From Euryarchaeota archaeon UBA181 (GTDB lineage Archaea > Thermoplasmatota > Poseidoniia > Poseidoniales > Thalassarchaeaceae): 26,502 nt of DNA. The stretch is taken from assembly GCA_002496725.1 (NCBI GenBank), contig DALI01000020.1:5620-32121 (forward strand), read 5' to 3'. A program made the position numbers and the translations under genes. Positions 7,807 to 15,025 of the stretch are shown here, one piece after another. Within the stretch, counting starts at the first letter, position 1. Every line of letters starts with the position of its first letter. The notes beneath the pieces are model-generated. The model ran no database searches. It was not told the DNA's origin and saw nothing but the letters and a program-made list of their open reading frames with translations.

Positions 7807-7910
7807 GACATTCTCGCTCCAGCCGGGACCGTCTGTTAAAGGTCACTATGTGACCTTGGGAAGGGTTTGTTTGATACGCCTCCACATGGCGGAAGTTTTG
7901 AGGGGCGTAG
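7807..7910. promoter_or_regulatory. Divergent promoter region of the coiled-coil/surface-protein locus
   Basis: The only gap between the minus-strand coiled-coil run and the plus-strand surface-protein run. On the plus strand, a T-rich element at about 7866-7876 (TTTGTTTGATA) could serve as a TATA box, and GAGGGG at 7900-7905 is the ribosome-binding site for the ATG at 7911. On the minus strand, CTTTAAC (about 7834-7840) could be a TATA element. A 19-base interrupted palindrome lies between them. TATA calls are by eye. Confidence 0.55.
7839..7857. promoter_or_regulatory. Perfect 8-3-8 inverted repeat, candidate operator
   Basis: AAGGTCAC-TAT-GTGACCTT: two 8-base arms that are exact reverse complements around a 3-base spacer. 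It lies in the divergent promoter gap, abutting the putative minus-strand TATA element and about nine bases upstream of the plus-strand one. The size and the AGGT...ACCT outer bases recall the 19-bp sites bound by DtxR/IdeR-type regulators. A regulator of that family is encoded in the same locus at 9808. Binding is inference. Confidence 0.55.
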
Positions 7911-9806
7911 ATGAAGTATGCGACTTTCCAGATTGTATTAATTATTTTCTGCCTCATAATATCAACTCCTGCGTCTGCAGACTCACGACAATCTAATGAT
8001 TTGGTGATTCAAGATCCTTCTTCATGGGATTTTACCGTAGTGAATCAATCTACATCCTTACCCAATGGAAATGAGACCATCTCAGATGGAGATCACATAT
8101 CAATCTCAATTTCAGTGAATAACCCTAGTTCGGATGCGATAAACGGGTCATGGGAACTGAAAATACTTTCTAACGGTATATGGTATACCTCCATGAGTCA
8201 ACAGGAATATTGGCCACAGGGCCAAGAAAAGGTTTCTGAGATTACTCTAGGGCCTCTTTCCGAAGGAATATACTCATTCAAGTTCGAGATTTTAACCAAT
8301 AACTCATCTTCCAGTATTTCAAAAATTACGGAAGTTATCGTCGGACCAAATCCAATCATCTTCAGTTCTGCGGGTGATGCTGTAATTGCAATTACTGGTG
8401 AGCCAGCTAACGTAGGAGATACCCTAACAGCCTCAATTCTCGTCAAGAATGAGGGCACAGAACAAGGGACTGTGTGGCTTAGGCTATCGCATTCTAATGA
8501 TACAATAATTCACAATGGCGCATATGTTAGTATTAGCCCTGGGTCAAGTAGGGAAGTTTCCGCGGACTTTAATTTCCTGATATCTGGCAACAAGGAGATG
8601 ACTTGGCAAGTAATCAGTGATATCGGAGGCGTCTCTACCTCTCTAACCGGATCCCACACAATTACAATACTGCCTCAGCAAGATTCCCAGTTGGGGTTAT
8701 ACTCTAATGAATGGGCTATTGATAGTGGCCTACAGATAAGCTATTGGATAATGCTCTCAGATGGTCCATCAAGACAGGTCGAAGTTTCGATAAGTGAATA
8801 TGTAACAGGCTCCTTCTATGAGCTCCAGAGATTCTCAGTTCTTCTCAATCAGGGGGTTAGAAACCTAGACCTGCAAATTTCAGATCCCAGTATTGAATCT
8901 GATAAAATTAGAATTTCTCTAACACCCATTGGTTGGTCATCCGAACAGCTTCCGTTTTTAGACATAGATTTGATAAGACCAATTCCCATTGTGGATATTT
9001 CTTCATGCATTCAAGACCCAGAAATAGTTGATATTTCAGCAGTATTGGTTGTTGAATGTACTATTTCTAATTCAGGGAATTCAAAAACACTTCCCGGGGA
9101 GATTACACTATCGAGGGTATCCGATGGAATGATTTTCCAAGAATCAAGACTAAGCCTAACTTCATTATCCGCAGGTGAATCAAGGAATTTCACAATGTCT
9201 GTTCAGAATTGGCAGGACGAAGGATCTACTGCTCTCCAGGTCAAATTCTCTTCAGGTTCGAATCACGCATTGGGAAATATTTCCATACAATCAAACCAAA
9301 AACCATCTGATGAATTCAAGCTACCATTTGATACGACAGCCGCTCTATTGGGCGCCCTATCGGGCTTAGTCCTGATGATGGTACTTCTTGCATTCTGGCG
9401 TGTCGCCACAGAAAGAACACCCACTACTGCTAATGAAAACTCGGTACCTATATCAAGAATAGAGAAGAGAAGGGAAATTGATAATATCGAAGCCTCCTGT
9501 CCAACTTGTAGTCAGAGACTCAGTATTCCTGGGGATCATGTTGGGAGGGTAAGGTGCCCTGCTTGTTCAAACAGCTTCGAAGTCGGGGTCAAGAAGGTTG
9601 CTAAGGTAATTGAAAATACCCCAATCAAAAGTAATAGTATACTATTAGAAAAACCGATTAATAACTCTTTAAAATCTTCAAGCTCAGATGACATCCTACC
9701 GTGCCCTTCATGTGACCAACTCCTCAAGGTACCCTTGGAGAAGAGGCCGGTTATGTCAAGATGTCCAGCTTGTAGGGGCGAATTCATGGCACTGAGGGGT
9801 GATTAG
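7911..9806 (+). CDS. Surface Ig-like protein with transmembrane helix and two cytoplasmic zinc ribbons
   Basis: A 631-residue protein. Residues 1-23 are a signal peptide (hydrophobic IVLIIFCLII, then ASA before Asp24). Residues about 35-465 are beta-rich and Ser/Asn/Gly-rich with several CARDB/APHP-type Ig-like repeats; phrases such as NVGDTLTASILVKNEGTEQG and ECTISNSGNSKTLPGEITL are typical. One membrane helix spans about 476-497. A cytoplasmic tail carries two CPxC...CPAC zinc ribbons, with C530/C533/C549/C552 and C598/C601/C618/C621. The topology therefore joins an outside adhesion-like region to inside metal-binding modules. It is the first gene of the plus-strand run, and its stop is followed two bases later by the regulator gene. 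Function unknown; sensing, attachment or docking of a cytoplasmic partner are possible. Confidence 0.88.
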   Translation: MKYATFQIVLIIFCLIISTPASADSRQSNDLVIQDPSSWDFTVVNQSTSLPNGNETISDGDHISISISVNNPSSDAINGSWELKILSNGIWYTSMSQQEYWPQGQEKVSEITLGPLSEGIYSFKFEILTNNSSSSISKITEVIVGPNPIIFSSAGDAVIAITGEPANVGDTLTASILVKNEGTEQGTVWLRLSHSNDTIIHNGAYVSISPGSSREVSADFNFLISGNKEMTWQVISDIGGVSTSLTGSHTITILPQQDSQLGLYSNEWAIDSGLQISYWIMLSDGPSRQVEVSISEYVTGSFYELQRFSVLLNQGVRNLDLQISDPSIESDKIRISLTPIGWSSEQLPFLDIDLIRPIPIVDISSCIQDPEIVDISAVLVVECTISNSGNSKTLPGEITLSRVSDGMIFQESRLSLTSLSAGESRNFTMSVQNWQDEGSTALQVKFSSGSNHALGNISIQSNQKPSDEFKLPFDTTAALLGALSGLVLMMVLLAFWRVATERTPTTANENSVPISRIEKRREIDNIEASCPTCSQRLSIPGDHVGRVRCPACSNSFEVGVKKVAKVIENTPIKSNSILLEKPINNSLKSSSSDDILPCPSCDQLLKVPLEKRPVMSRCPACRGEFMALRGD

Positions 9807-9807
9807 C

Positions 9808-10458
9808 ATGCCCCAACTGAGTGAGTATGAAGAGATGTACCTCAAGCGTATCTTTGAGATATATGACATTGAACCAGGTACCATTTTGAAAACCTCAGAA
9901 TTAGCAAAAATCATGGGCGTTAGTAATGCATCATCTACTGAAATGATGCAGAGACTATCCTCTAGGAATCTTCTGACATATGTCCCATACAAGGGGTGTA
10001 GACTGACTCCAGAAGGTTTCAAACATGCGGCAAGGGTGAAGAGAAGAGAAGGTCTTCTAGAGATTCTATTAGGGGAAGTCATCGGATTTGAGGGGGATAT
10101 CAAGCAATCAGCATGTAAGATGGAGCATAACATGTCCTTAGATTTGGAAGAAGCATTGGATAGAATGCTAGGATACCCAGAAAAAACAACAGAAGGGGCG
10201 AAAATTCCAGTTATTGATAGAAGAGTGGACCCAGTAAGAAAGAATGTATTGCTCCCCCTCGCATTTCTTCCAATCGGAACCTTGGCCTCTATTGAGGCCA
10301 TAACAGTTCATGGCAGTGAACTGAAAACCTTAGAATCATTCGGAATTAGTTTAGGATCAAAAATCTCAGTAGAAGATGAAGGAATAAAATTTGACGGCCA
10401 ATTAATATCTCTCAGTAAATCCTTGAAAGGAAAGATACTGACTCGTACGGAGGTATAG
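9808..10458 (+). CDS. DtxR/MntR-family metal-dependent transcriptional regulator
   Basis: 216 residues with three parts: a winged helix-turn-helix (about 1-72; TSELAKIMGVSNASSTEMMQ), a metal-binding dimerisation domain (about 73-140), and a C-terminal SH3/FeoA-like domain (about 148-216; LPLAFLPIGTLASIEAI). Aligned by eye with DtxR, the primary metal site is kept (Met10, Cys103, Glu106 and His107 in CKMEH). In the ancillary site, the two histidines (DtxR His79 and His98) are replaced by Glu81 and Lys99, while Glu83 is kept as Glu85. ATG 9808 is preferred over GTG 9799, since a GAGGGGTGA ribosome-binding site precedes it at the right distance and the family N-terminus then aligns exactly. It presumably responds to Fe(II) or Mn(II); the palindrome at 7839 is a candidate target. 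Confidence 0.92.
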   Translation: MPQLSEYEEMYLKRIFEIYDIEPGTILKTSELAKIMGVSNASSTEMMQRLSSRNLLTYVPYKGCRLTPEGFKHAARVKRREGLLEILLGEVIGFEGDIKQSACKMEHNMSLDLEEALDRMLGYPEKTTEGAKIPVIDRRVDPVRKNVLLPLAFLPIGTLASIEAITVHGSELKTLESFGISLGSKISVEDEGIKFDGQLISLSKSLKGKILTRTEV

Positions 10459-10460
10459 AA

Positions 10461-12029
10461 TTGACTACCACTGATGGAAATGATGGAGATTTACAGTCCC
10501 TTGCAGATGATCTTGCAGAAATGGCCCCACCAGCGCCATCAGTACCAGTTACCAATATTCCCAATTCAGGTACGAGTTGGATGGATGATACTTTACGCTC
10601 CAAGGAATCGACTCTTCTGAGAATAGATCGCCTACTTGTTAGCGGGGGTGCTAGGCTAGTACTGTTCCTGCCTCTACTGGCAATACTTCTTTTGGGCGCA
10701 GCGCAGTCCTACGGTAGCAATGACACCGCTTGGTGGGACGATACCCTGAGAGAGGCCGCTGGAGGTTTTTCACTGGTCCGTGCCACCTATTTTGCTGCGT
10801 TACTGATTCTAATAGCGGATATTTTTCTACTATCAATTCTACTAAGGATGATGACTTACACCAGAACAATATTTCATCATGAGGCGGACGCACTTACGTC
10901 TTCAGGACTTACATTCAGGAGCTCTCATGGCTATGCTGAGATGAGGGCCACAATAGATGGCACCATTAGACAGGTTACAGCTACCTCATCTCTAATAGTG
11001 ACTGCATCAATCCTTCTCGCTCTATCCCTATGGTTCCCCTCAAGTGATGAACAGGTTAGTCCAGTTCTACTAGCATTATCCACTGGGTCACTATTGGCAG
11101 GGCATGGTGTCCATCTAATATCTTCGAGGTCAAGGTTCAATGCTTCTGAGCCATGGGGGATGCTACAAGCCTTCTCACCTCCCATACATCCAGCACTACT
11201 TAGCAGGCCTTTCAACGATGTTATCAAGGCCCATATTGATCCACTCTTGGGGATAAGAATAACTGAATATCTGAAAACAGTAAGATCGGAACTTAGGGAT
11301 GGACATACCGTTTCAGAGTTACAAGAGGCCCTTCTTCTTCTTCTGCATCTACGACGATCATCTCTCATTTCAGAATCAGAATTTAGGTCAAAATTAGCCA
11401 TCATGGTTGAGCCAACAGCTATTGATGGCCTGTTTAGACATCCGGAGGTCGGTGAAGAGACATGGGACAGGCTCCTACAGCACGCTAGGTCAGAATGTAA
11501 GCCATTTTTCAGACTTCATGACAGGATGAGGATGAGGAGAGGAATGAGTAGGTCCGATGGCGGCTTTTGGTTTGATGTAGATATGGAGAATTTAGTTGTA
11601 GGTCAGGCAAATCTCTTCGCATTCATTTTGAACTCTGGCGATGAATCCAGAGACTTAGTATTGAAAGTTCAAACTCCTGATTTCAAGCCTAATGAATGCG
11701 TCTATAAGCTGCACTCGCAACCATTCAACGCCTCATCAGACCCCCTGAATCCCCTTCCTCTATCTTCTATGATACAAGAGATGACTAATAGCACCAGCAT
11801 AGTATGGCAAAGCCTCCTACCCTCGATAAAGGGCGAGGCTACAGTAACAGTAAGACTCGAAGACGATTCCGGCAATCTAATATCCGGAAGAGTTCTTAAT
11901 GTCCAAGTAGGAAGTGATTTGATTACAAGGACCAGAAGGTCAGTTGGCGCAATATTCATGATCGGCGCCTTAATTGCAATAACCTCTCCACTACTGCCTT
12001 TCGCCGGTTCTGTGCTTGGACTAGTCTAA
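10461..12029 (+). CDS. Multi-pass membrane protein with C-terminal beta domain
   Basis: I recognise no named family. The 522-residue protein starts at TTG, supported by GGAGGT at 10449-10454 with a 6-base spacer; no ATG is as well placed. A Pro-rich acidic N-terminus (1-50) precedes four predicted membrane helices (about 65-82, 104-130, 174-191, 200-220). A long soluble part (about 225-490) follows. Its first half is helical (KTVRSELRDGHTVSELQEAL), and its second half looks like a beta-sandwich (WFDVDMENLVVGQANLFAFI; ATVTVRLEDDSGNLISGRVL). A last membrane helix occupies about 494-522. It lies two bases after the regulator gene and overlaps the next coiled-coil gene by one base, so it belongs to the same transcript. 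Role unknown, probably envelope-associated. Confidence 0.85.
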   Translation: MTTTDGNDGDLQSLADDLAEMAPPAPSVPVTNIPNSGTSWMDDTLRSKESTLLRIDRLLVSGGARLVLFLPLLAILLLGAAQSYGSNDTAWWDDTLREAAGGFSLVRATYFAALLILIADIFLLSILLRMMTYTRTIFHHEADALTSSGLTFRSSHGYAEMRATIDGTIRQVTATSSLIVTASILLALSLWFPSSDEQVSPVLLALSTGSLLAGHGVHLISSRSRFNASEPWGMLQAFSPPIHPALLSRPFNDVIKAHIDPLLGIRITEYLKTVRSELRDGHTVSELQEALLLLLHLRRSSLISESEFRSKLAIMVEPTAIDGLFRHPEVGEETWDRLLQHARSECKPFFRLHDRMRMRRGMSRSDGGFWFDVDMENLVVGQANLFAFILNSGDESRDLVLKVQTPDFKPNECVYKLHSQPFNASSDPLNPLPLSSMIQEMTNSTSIVWQSLLPSIKGEATVTVRLEDDSGNLISGRVLNVQVGSDLITRTRRSVGAIFMIGALIAITSPLLPFAGSVLGLV

Positions 12030-13069
12030 TGAGTTCCATTCAAGAACAATCCCCGTCTCGCACCGTCGTGAACGGTGAGGAAGTCGGTCCCGATGATGAT
12101 CTCAAAACCAGGCTTCATGCTATGGAGGCAAGGCTTCGGAGAATGAGGGATCAGAGAGCCTCTCATAATGAGAATGCAAGGAGGGCCGCAGACTCAAGAA
12201 ATTCTGTGCAAGAACAATCCAAGGAAATCAGGGCCAGTATCGAGGAGAAGCTATCCGAACAGAAAGAGGTTAGGGCTAGGGCCAAGGCTCATCAAGTTCA
12301 GAGGGATGCCATTCAATCTAGAATCAGGGAAATCATAGGTAGTAAGAAAGGGCGTAGAAGTGAGGCAGGAAAGGCAAAGTCAGAGATTGTAGAGCTATCC
12401 GAGGCAATAGCTGAGATATCCGCTATAGAGAATAAGCTGATGACAGATGGAACCTTGACCCTAAAGGCCGAAAATAGACTTCTCAGGACCTTAAAGAATC
12501 TAGCTTCCAGAAGGGATGAGCTACTCCCCAAAGCCGCCGAATTCGAAGCCATAAATATTGATCTTGGTGATTTGGAAAGCACTATTCAAACATTGAAGGT
12601 AGAAGCCGATGCACAACACGAAGCCATGAAAAGCGCTCATGAGGAAGCAGATATGATATGGGAAGAAGTAAAGCCCATGCTAGAGGAAAGAGACTTTCTC
12701 AGATCCGAAGGAGATAGGTTGCATGAGATATTCGTCGAATCCAAGGAAATGGCTAATACAGTACATGCTGAAATAGAGGCCCTTCTGAAAGAAGTCAACG
12801 AAGCCAGAGACGAAATTAAATCTAGGAGAGAGGAGAGGGCTAGGGTAATAAGAGATCATAATGAGTCTGTCAGGAATGCTCTAAAAACCCCAGACAAAGA
12901 TGAAGAATTAGCTGAATCACTTGCTGATAAGCTACTCTCTGAGGGCTCCTTAACACTCGGTGGCTCTATGTCAGGCGATCCACAAGCATCACCTACGGCC
13001 AATCCAGCTACTTCAATCAAAAGAAAAAAGACAAGAAAAGTTGGAGCTTTCAGAAAAGTCCGAAAATAG
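12029..13069 (+). CDS. COG1340-like coiled-coil protein (paralog D) with basic tail
   Basis: A 346-residue charged helical protein, last gene of the plus-strand run. After a short disordered N-terminus it has coil one (about 28-115) and then a hinge-like segment (IENKLMTDGTLTLKAENRLL) with the same layout as the minus-strand paralogs. Coil two (about 165-285) contains the typical HEAMKSAHEEADMIWEEV and HEIFVESKEMANTVHAEI. A tail motif LADKLLSEGSLTLGGSM resembles the LST tails of A and B. The last 16 residues are strongly basic (KRKKTRKVGAFRKVRK), similar in pattern to paralog B's tail. The start overlaps the previous stop (TAATG) with no evident Shine-Dalgarno, so translation is probably coupled. 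Its presence on the opposite strand from three relatives, linked through a shared promoter region, suggests one functional set. Confidence 0.85.
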   Translation: MSSIQEQSPSRTVVNGEEVGPDDDLKTRLHAMEARLRRMRDQRASHNENARRAADSRNSVQEQSKEIRASIEEKLSEQKEVRARAKAHQVQRDAIQSRIREIIGSKKGRRSEAGKAKSEIVELSEAIAEISAIENKLMTDGTLTLKAENRLLRTLKNLASRRDELLPKAAEFEAINIDLGDLESTIQTLKVEADAQHEAMKSAHEEADMIWEEVKPMLEERDFLRSEGDRLHEIFVESKEMANTVHAEIEALLKEVNEARDEIKSRREERARVIRDHNESVRNALKTPDKDEELAESLADKLLSEGSLTLGGSMSGDPQASPTANPATSIKRKKTRKVGAFRKVRK

Positions 13070-13071
13070 TC

Positions 13072-14073
13072 CTACCAACCTCTTTCTTCAAGTCTTACTT
13101 CAAGAGTTTCTATCTCTAGTCCGGGCATTGCTTCACCTATCATTGAACAGGCCTCAGCAACCACTTGTGCATCTTTGTAATGATGAGTTGCCATAACAAT
13201 TGCTTCGGCAGTATTGGCCGGATCGGAACTTTTGAAGATTCCAGAACCAACGAATACTCCATCCATCCCCTGGCTCATCATGAGAGCAGCATCTGCTGGA
13301 GTAGCTATTCCTCCAGCTGAAAAGGTCACGACAGGAAGTCGCCCCAAATCAACTACTTCTGCTACTACCTTCTCTACATCTTTCTGTAAATCTTCTAATT
13401 TTCCGAAGGGGGTATCGACACTTTCCAAATCAAACCTTGAAGCCTTTTCGACTCGATGATAACCATCCATTATAGTCCCGATAAATTTCTCGTAGCGATC
13501 ATTCTGAGAGCTGTTAATTATACTAGATACATATTCGATTTCTCTTGTTACAAGGATAGAGTGTTGGACGGCACTAACGACATTACCAGTACCAGCTTCG
13601 CCCTTAGTACGTATCATAGCCGCCCCTTCCGCAATCCTCCTTACTGCTTCGCCAAGATTAGTACAACCACACACGAATGGAATGGTAAAGTCCATTTTTG
13701 GAATATGAAAAAATGGATCTGCGGGAGTAAGTACTTCCGACTCGTCTATCATGTCAACACCTAGGTGTTGAAGGACACGGGCTTCTTCGCTATGGCCAAT
13801 TCTTGCCTTGGCCATAACAGGTATACTAGTCGTCTCAATAATTTCCTCAATCATATCTGGATGACTCATTCTGGCGACACCGCCCATAGCCCTGATGTCT
13901 GCAGGCACCCTCTCAAGCGCCATAACTGAAACAGCCCCAGCATCTTCTGCTATGTGTGCCTGCTCAGGAGTCACTACATCCATTACAACTCCGCCCTCTT
14001 GCATTTTGGCAAAACCTCTCTTCAGAAGTTCGGTTCCGTGACGCATTTGTGCTAAGTCAAGGTTTGTGCTCAT
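13072..14073 (-). CDS. pdxS: Pyridoxal 5'-phosphate synthase, PdxS subunit
   Basis: Synthase subunit of the ribose-5-phosphate-dependent vitamin B6 pathway. It condenses ribose 5-phosphate, glyceraldehyde 3-phosphate and ammonia to PLP on a (beta/alpha)8 barrel. Residues that can be seen are Asp32 (GGVVMDVV), the Schiff-base Lys89 (PVMAKARIGH) and Lys157 (IRTKGEAGTGN); the phosphate loop VTFSAGGIATPADAALMM and DGVFVGSGIFKSSDP are canonical. The length of 333 residues exceeds the roughly 290 of bacterial PdxS. The extra is a middle segment (about 175-220, YVSSIINSSQNDRYEKF onward) of a kind I recall in some archaeal members. The glutaminase partner PdxT is not in this window. It is last in a minus-strand group with the ferredoxin, 53 bases upstream, and converges on the coiled-coil gene with a two-base gap. 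Confidence 0.97.
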   Translation of the reverse strand: MSTNLDLAQMRHGTELLKRGFAKMQEGGVVMDVVTPEQAHIAEDAGAVSVMALERVPADIRAMGGVARMSHPDMIEEIIETTSIPVMAKARIGHSEEARVLQHLGVDMIDESEVLTPADPFFHIPKMDFTIPFVCGCTNLGEAVRRIAEGAAMIRTKGEAGTGNVVSAVQHSILVTREIEYVSSIINSSQNDRYEKFIGTIMDGYHRVEKASRFDLESVDTPFGKLEDLQKDVEKVVAEVVDLGRLPVVTFSAGGIATPADAALMMSQGMDGVFVGSGIFKSSDPANTAEAIVMATHHYKDAQVVAEACSMIGEAMPGLEIETLEVRLEERGW

Positions 14074-14126
14074 GGTTAAGGCTACGACTAAGTACTGATG
14101 AACCTATGTCATGATTGCCCTAACAA

Positions 14127-14399
14127 TTACGCCAGAACTGGCGAGTCGCCTTCAGCTATTGGGAGGTCCGGAGATTCCTCTTCATTTCTTTCCAACCAAG
14201 CTTCATGCTCATCTGGAAGGTCCGTATCTGCGAAAATAGCTTCCACTGGGCACTCAGCAACACATGCCGCGCAGTCTATGCACTCATCTGGATCAATCAC
14301 TAAGTAATTGTCCGCTTCCCTAAAAGCTTCCACTGGACATACAGAAACACAGTCTTGATATTTGTGATCAACACATGCTGAAGTTACTACGTGGGTCAT
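14127..14399 (-). CDS. FdxA-type 3Fe-4S/4Fe-4S ferredoxin
   Basis: A small soluble electron carrier, 90 residues, with close resemblance to Azotobacter-type 7Fe ferredoxins (VVTSACVDHKYQDCVSVCPV; NYLVIDPDECIDCAACVAEC). By that comparison, Cys9, Cys17 and Cys50 hold the 3Fe-4S cluster and Cys21, Cys40, Cys43 and Cys46 the 4Fe-4S cluster. The extra Cys present at position 11 in Azotobacter ferredoxin I is His12 here. The C-terminus is acidic and shorter than the bacterial form. The ATG at 14399 is the natural start. Redox partner unknown; its neighbours (RNA-binding protein and PdxS) give no hint. Confidence 0.95.
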   Translation of the reverse strand: MTHVVTSACVDHKYQDCVSVCPVEAFREADNYLVIDPDECIDCAACVAECPVEAIFADTDLPDEHEAWLERNEEESPDLPIAEGDSPVLA

Positions 14400-14444
14400 A
14401 CTCTATCGTACCGTCTCTAACGCATCGGCATTTGAATCCTTGCT

Positions 14445-14454
14445 CATAATTTTG
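14445..14454 (-). promoter_or_regulatory. Possible TATA box for the ferredoxin gene
   Basis: On the minus strand CAAAATTATG lies about 46-55 bases upstream of the ferredoxin ATG, in the 67-base gap after the RNA-binding protein gene. Transcription would start about 20-25 bases before the ATG. By-eye call with no experimental support. Confidence 0.3.
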
Positions 14455-14466
14455 CTTCAAAAACGC

Positions 14467-14925
14467 CTAAGTCATACTTCTAATCAGTTCCGTTGCAATA
14501 TCTAGATGATTCTGACCAGGATATGCTTCAATCTTGAACGTCCCCTTTACGACTGTCTCTCTCACTCTATCATCAGATAGCTCGAGCTCACCCCTCACAA
14601 GTTTCGAGAGCGATATTCTCACATGCAAATTCTTATGTTCATCCAGTCTTTTCTCCAAGCCATCATCCAGAAGCTTCTGATGTATGGTCGATCCTAGCCT
14701 CCTAAGGCTATCAACTGCCAGCTTCCTCCTCTCAATCTTCACTATCCCAGTCTCCAAGCTGGGGCCATGGAAAGACTTCTGTTTTGACCAATCTACCGTT
14801 CCTTCAATGCCGCATAGCCATTCTAATGACTGCTCCACCAGATCATGCTCGTCTATTGCGGAAATATGCACACGCCACTCAGCTCTGAGTATCCCCATGT
14901 AACGATGGCGGAGCAGACAATTCAT
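14467..14925 (-). CDS. RNA-binding protein of the archaeal exosome-associated COG1325 family
   Basis: 152 residues matching the archaeal family described as a predicted exosome subunit or RNA-binding protein (PF01877). The pattern is an opening strand LRAEWRVHISAIDEHDLVEQ, a central IVKIERRKLAVDSLRRLGST, then HVRISLSKLVRGELELSDD and a final strand-rich VKGTFKIEAYPGQ; these are the family landmarks. ATG 14925 is chosen over the in-frame GTG at 14931, because GAGGT lies about eight bases before the ATG but almost touches the GTG. A later ATG at 14892 (MGILRAEWRV) is also possible. It is divergent from the eS1 gene. No cofactor site visible. Functional knowledge of the family is largely predictive. 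Confidence 0.82.
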   Translation of the reverse strand: MNCLLRHRYMGILRAEWRVHISAIDEHDLVEQSLEWLCGIEGTVDWSKQKSFHGPSLETGIVKIERRKLAVDSLRRLGSTIHQKLLDDGLEKRLDEHKNLHVRISLSKLVRGELELSDDRVRETVVKGTFKIEAYPGQNHLDIATELIRSMT

Positions 14926-15025
14926 AGTCACTTACCTCGATGGGCATTATTGGGGCCTGTTTCAAATACTAAGGGCAGGTCGCATGGCCGCGAACGGGGA
15001 AGCCCCCGATGATGAGGTCGTTGTA

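Noticed and set aside
13456..13764. 102-codon open frame on the plus strand inside pdxS
   Set aside because: Overlaps the conserved catalytic part of PdxS on the other strand and has no recognisable motif.
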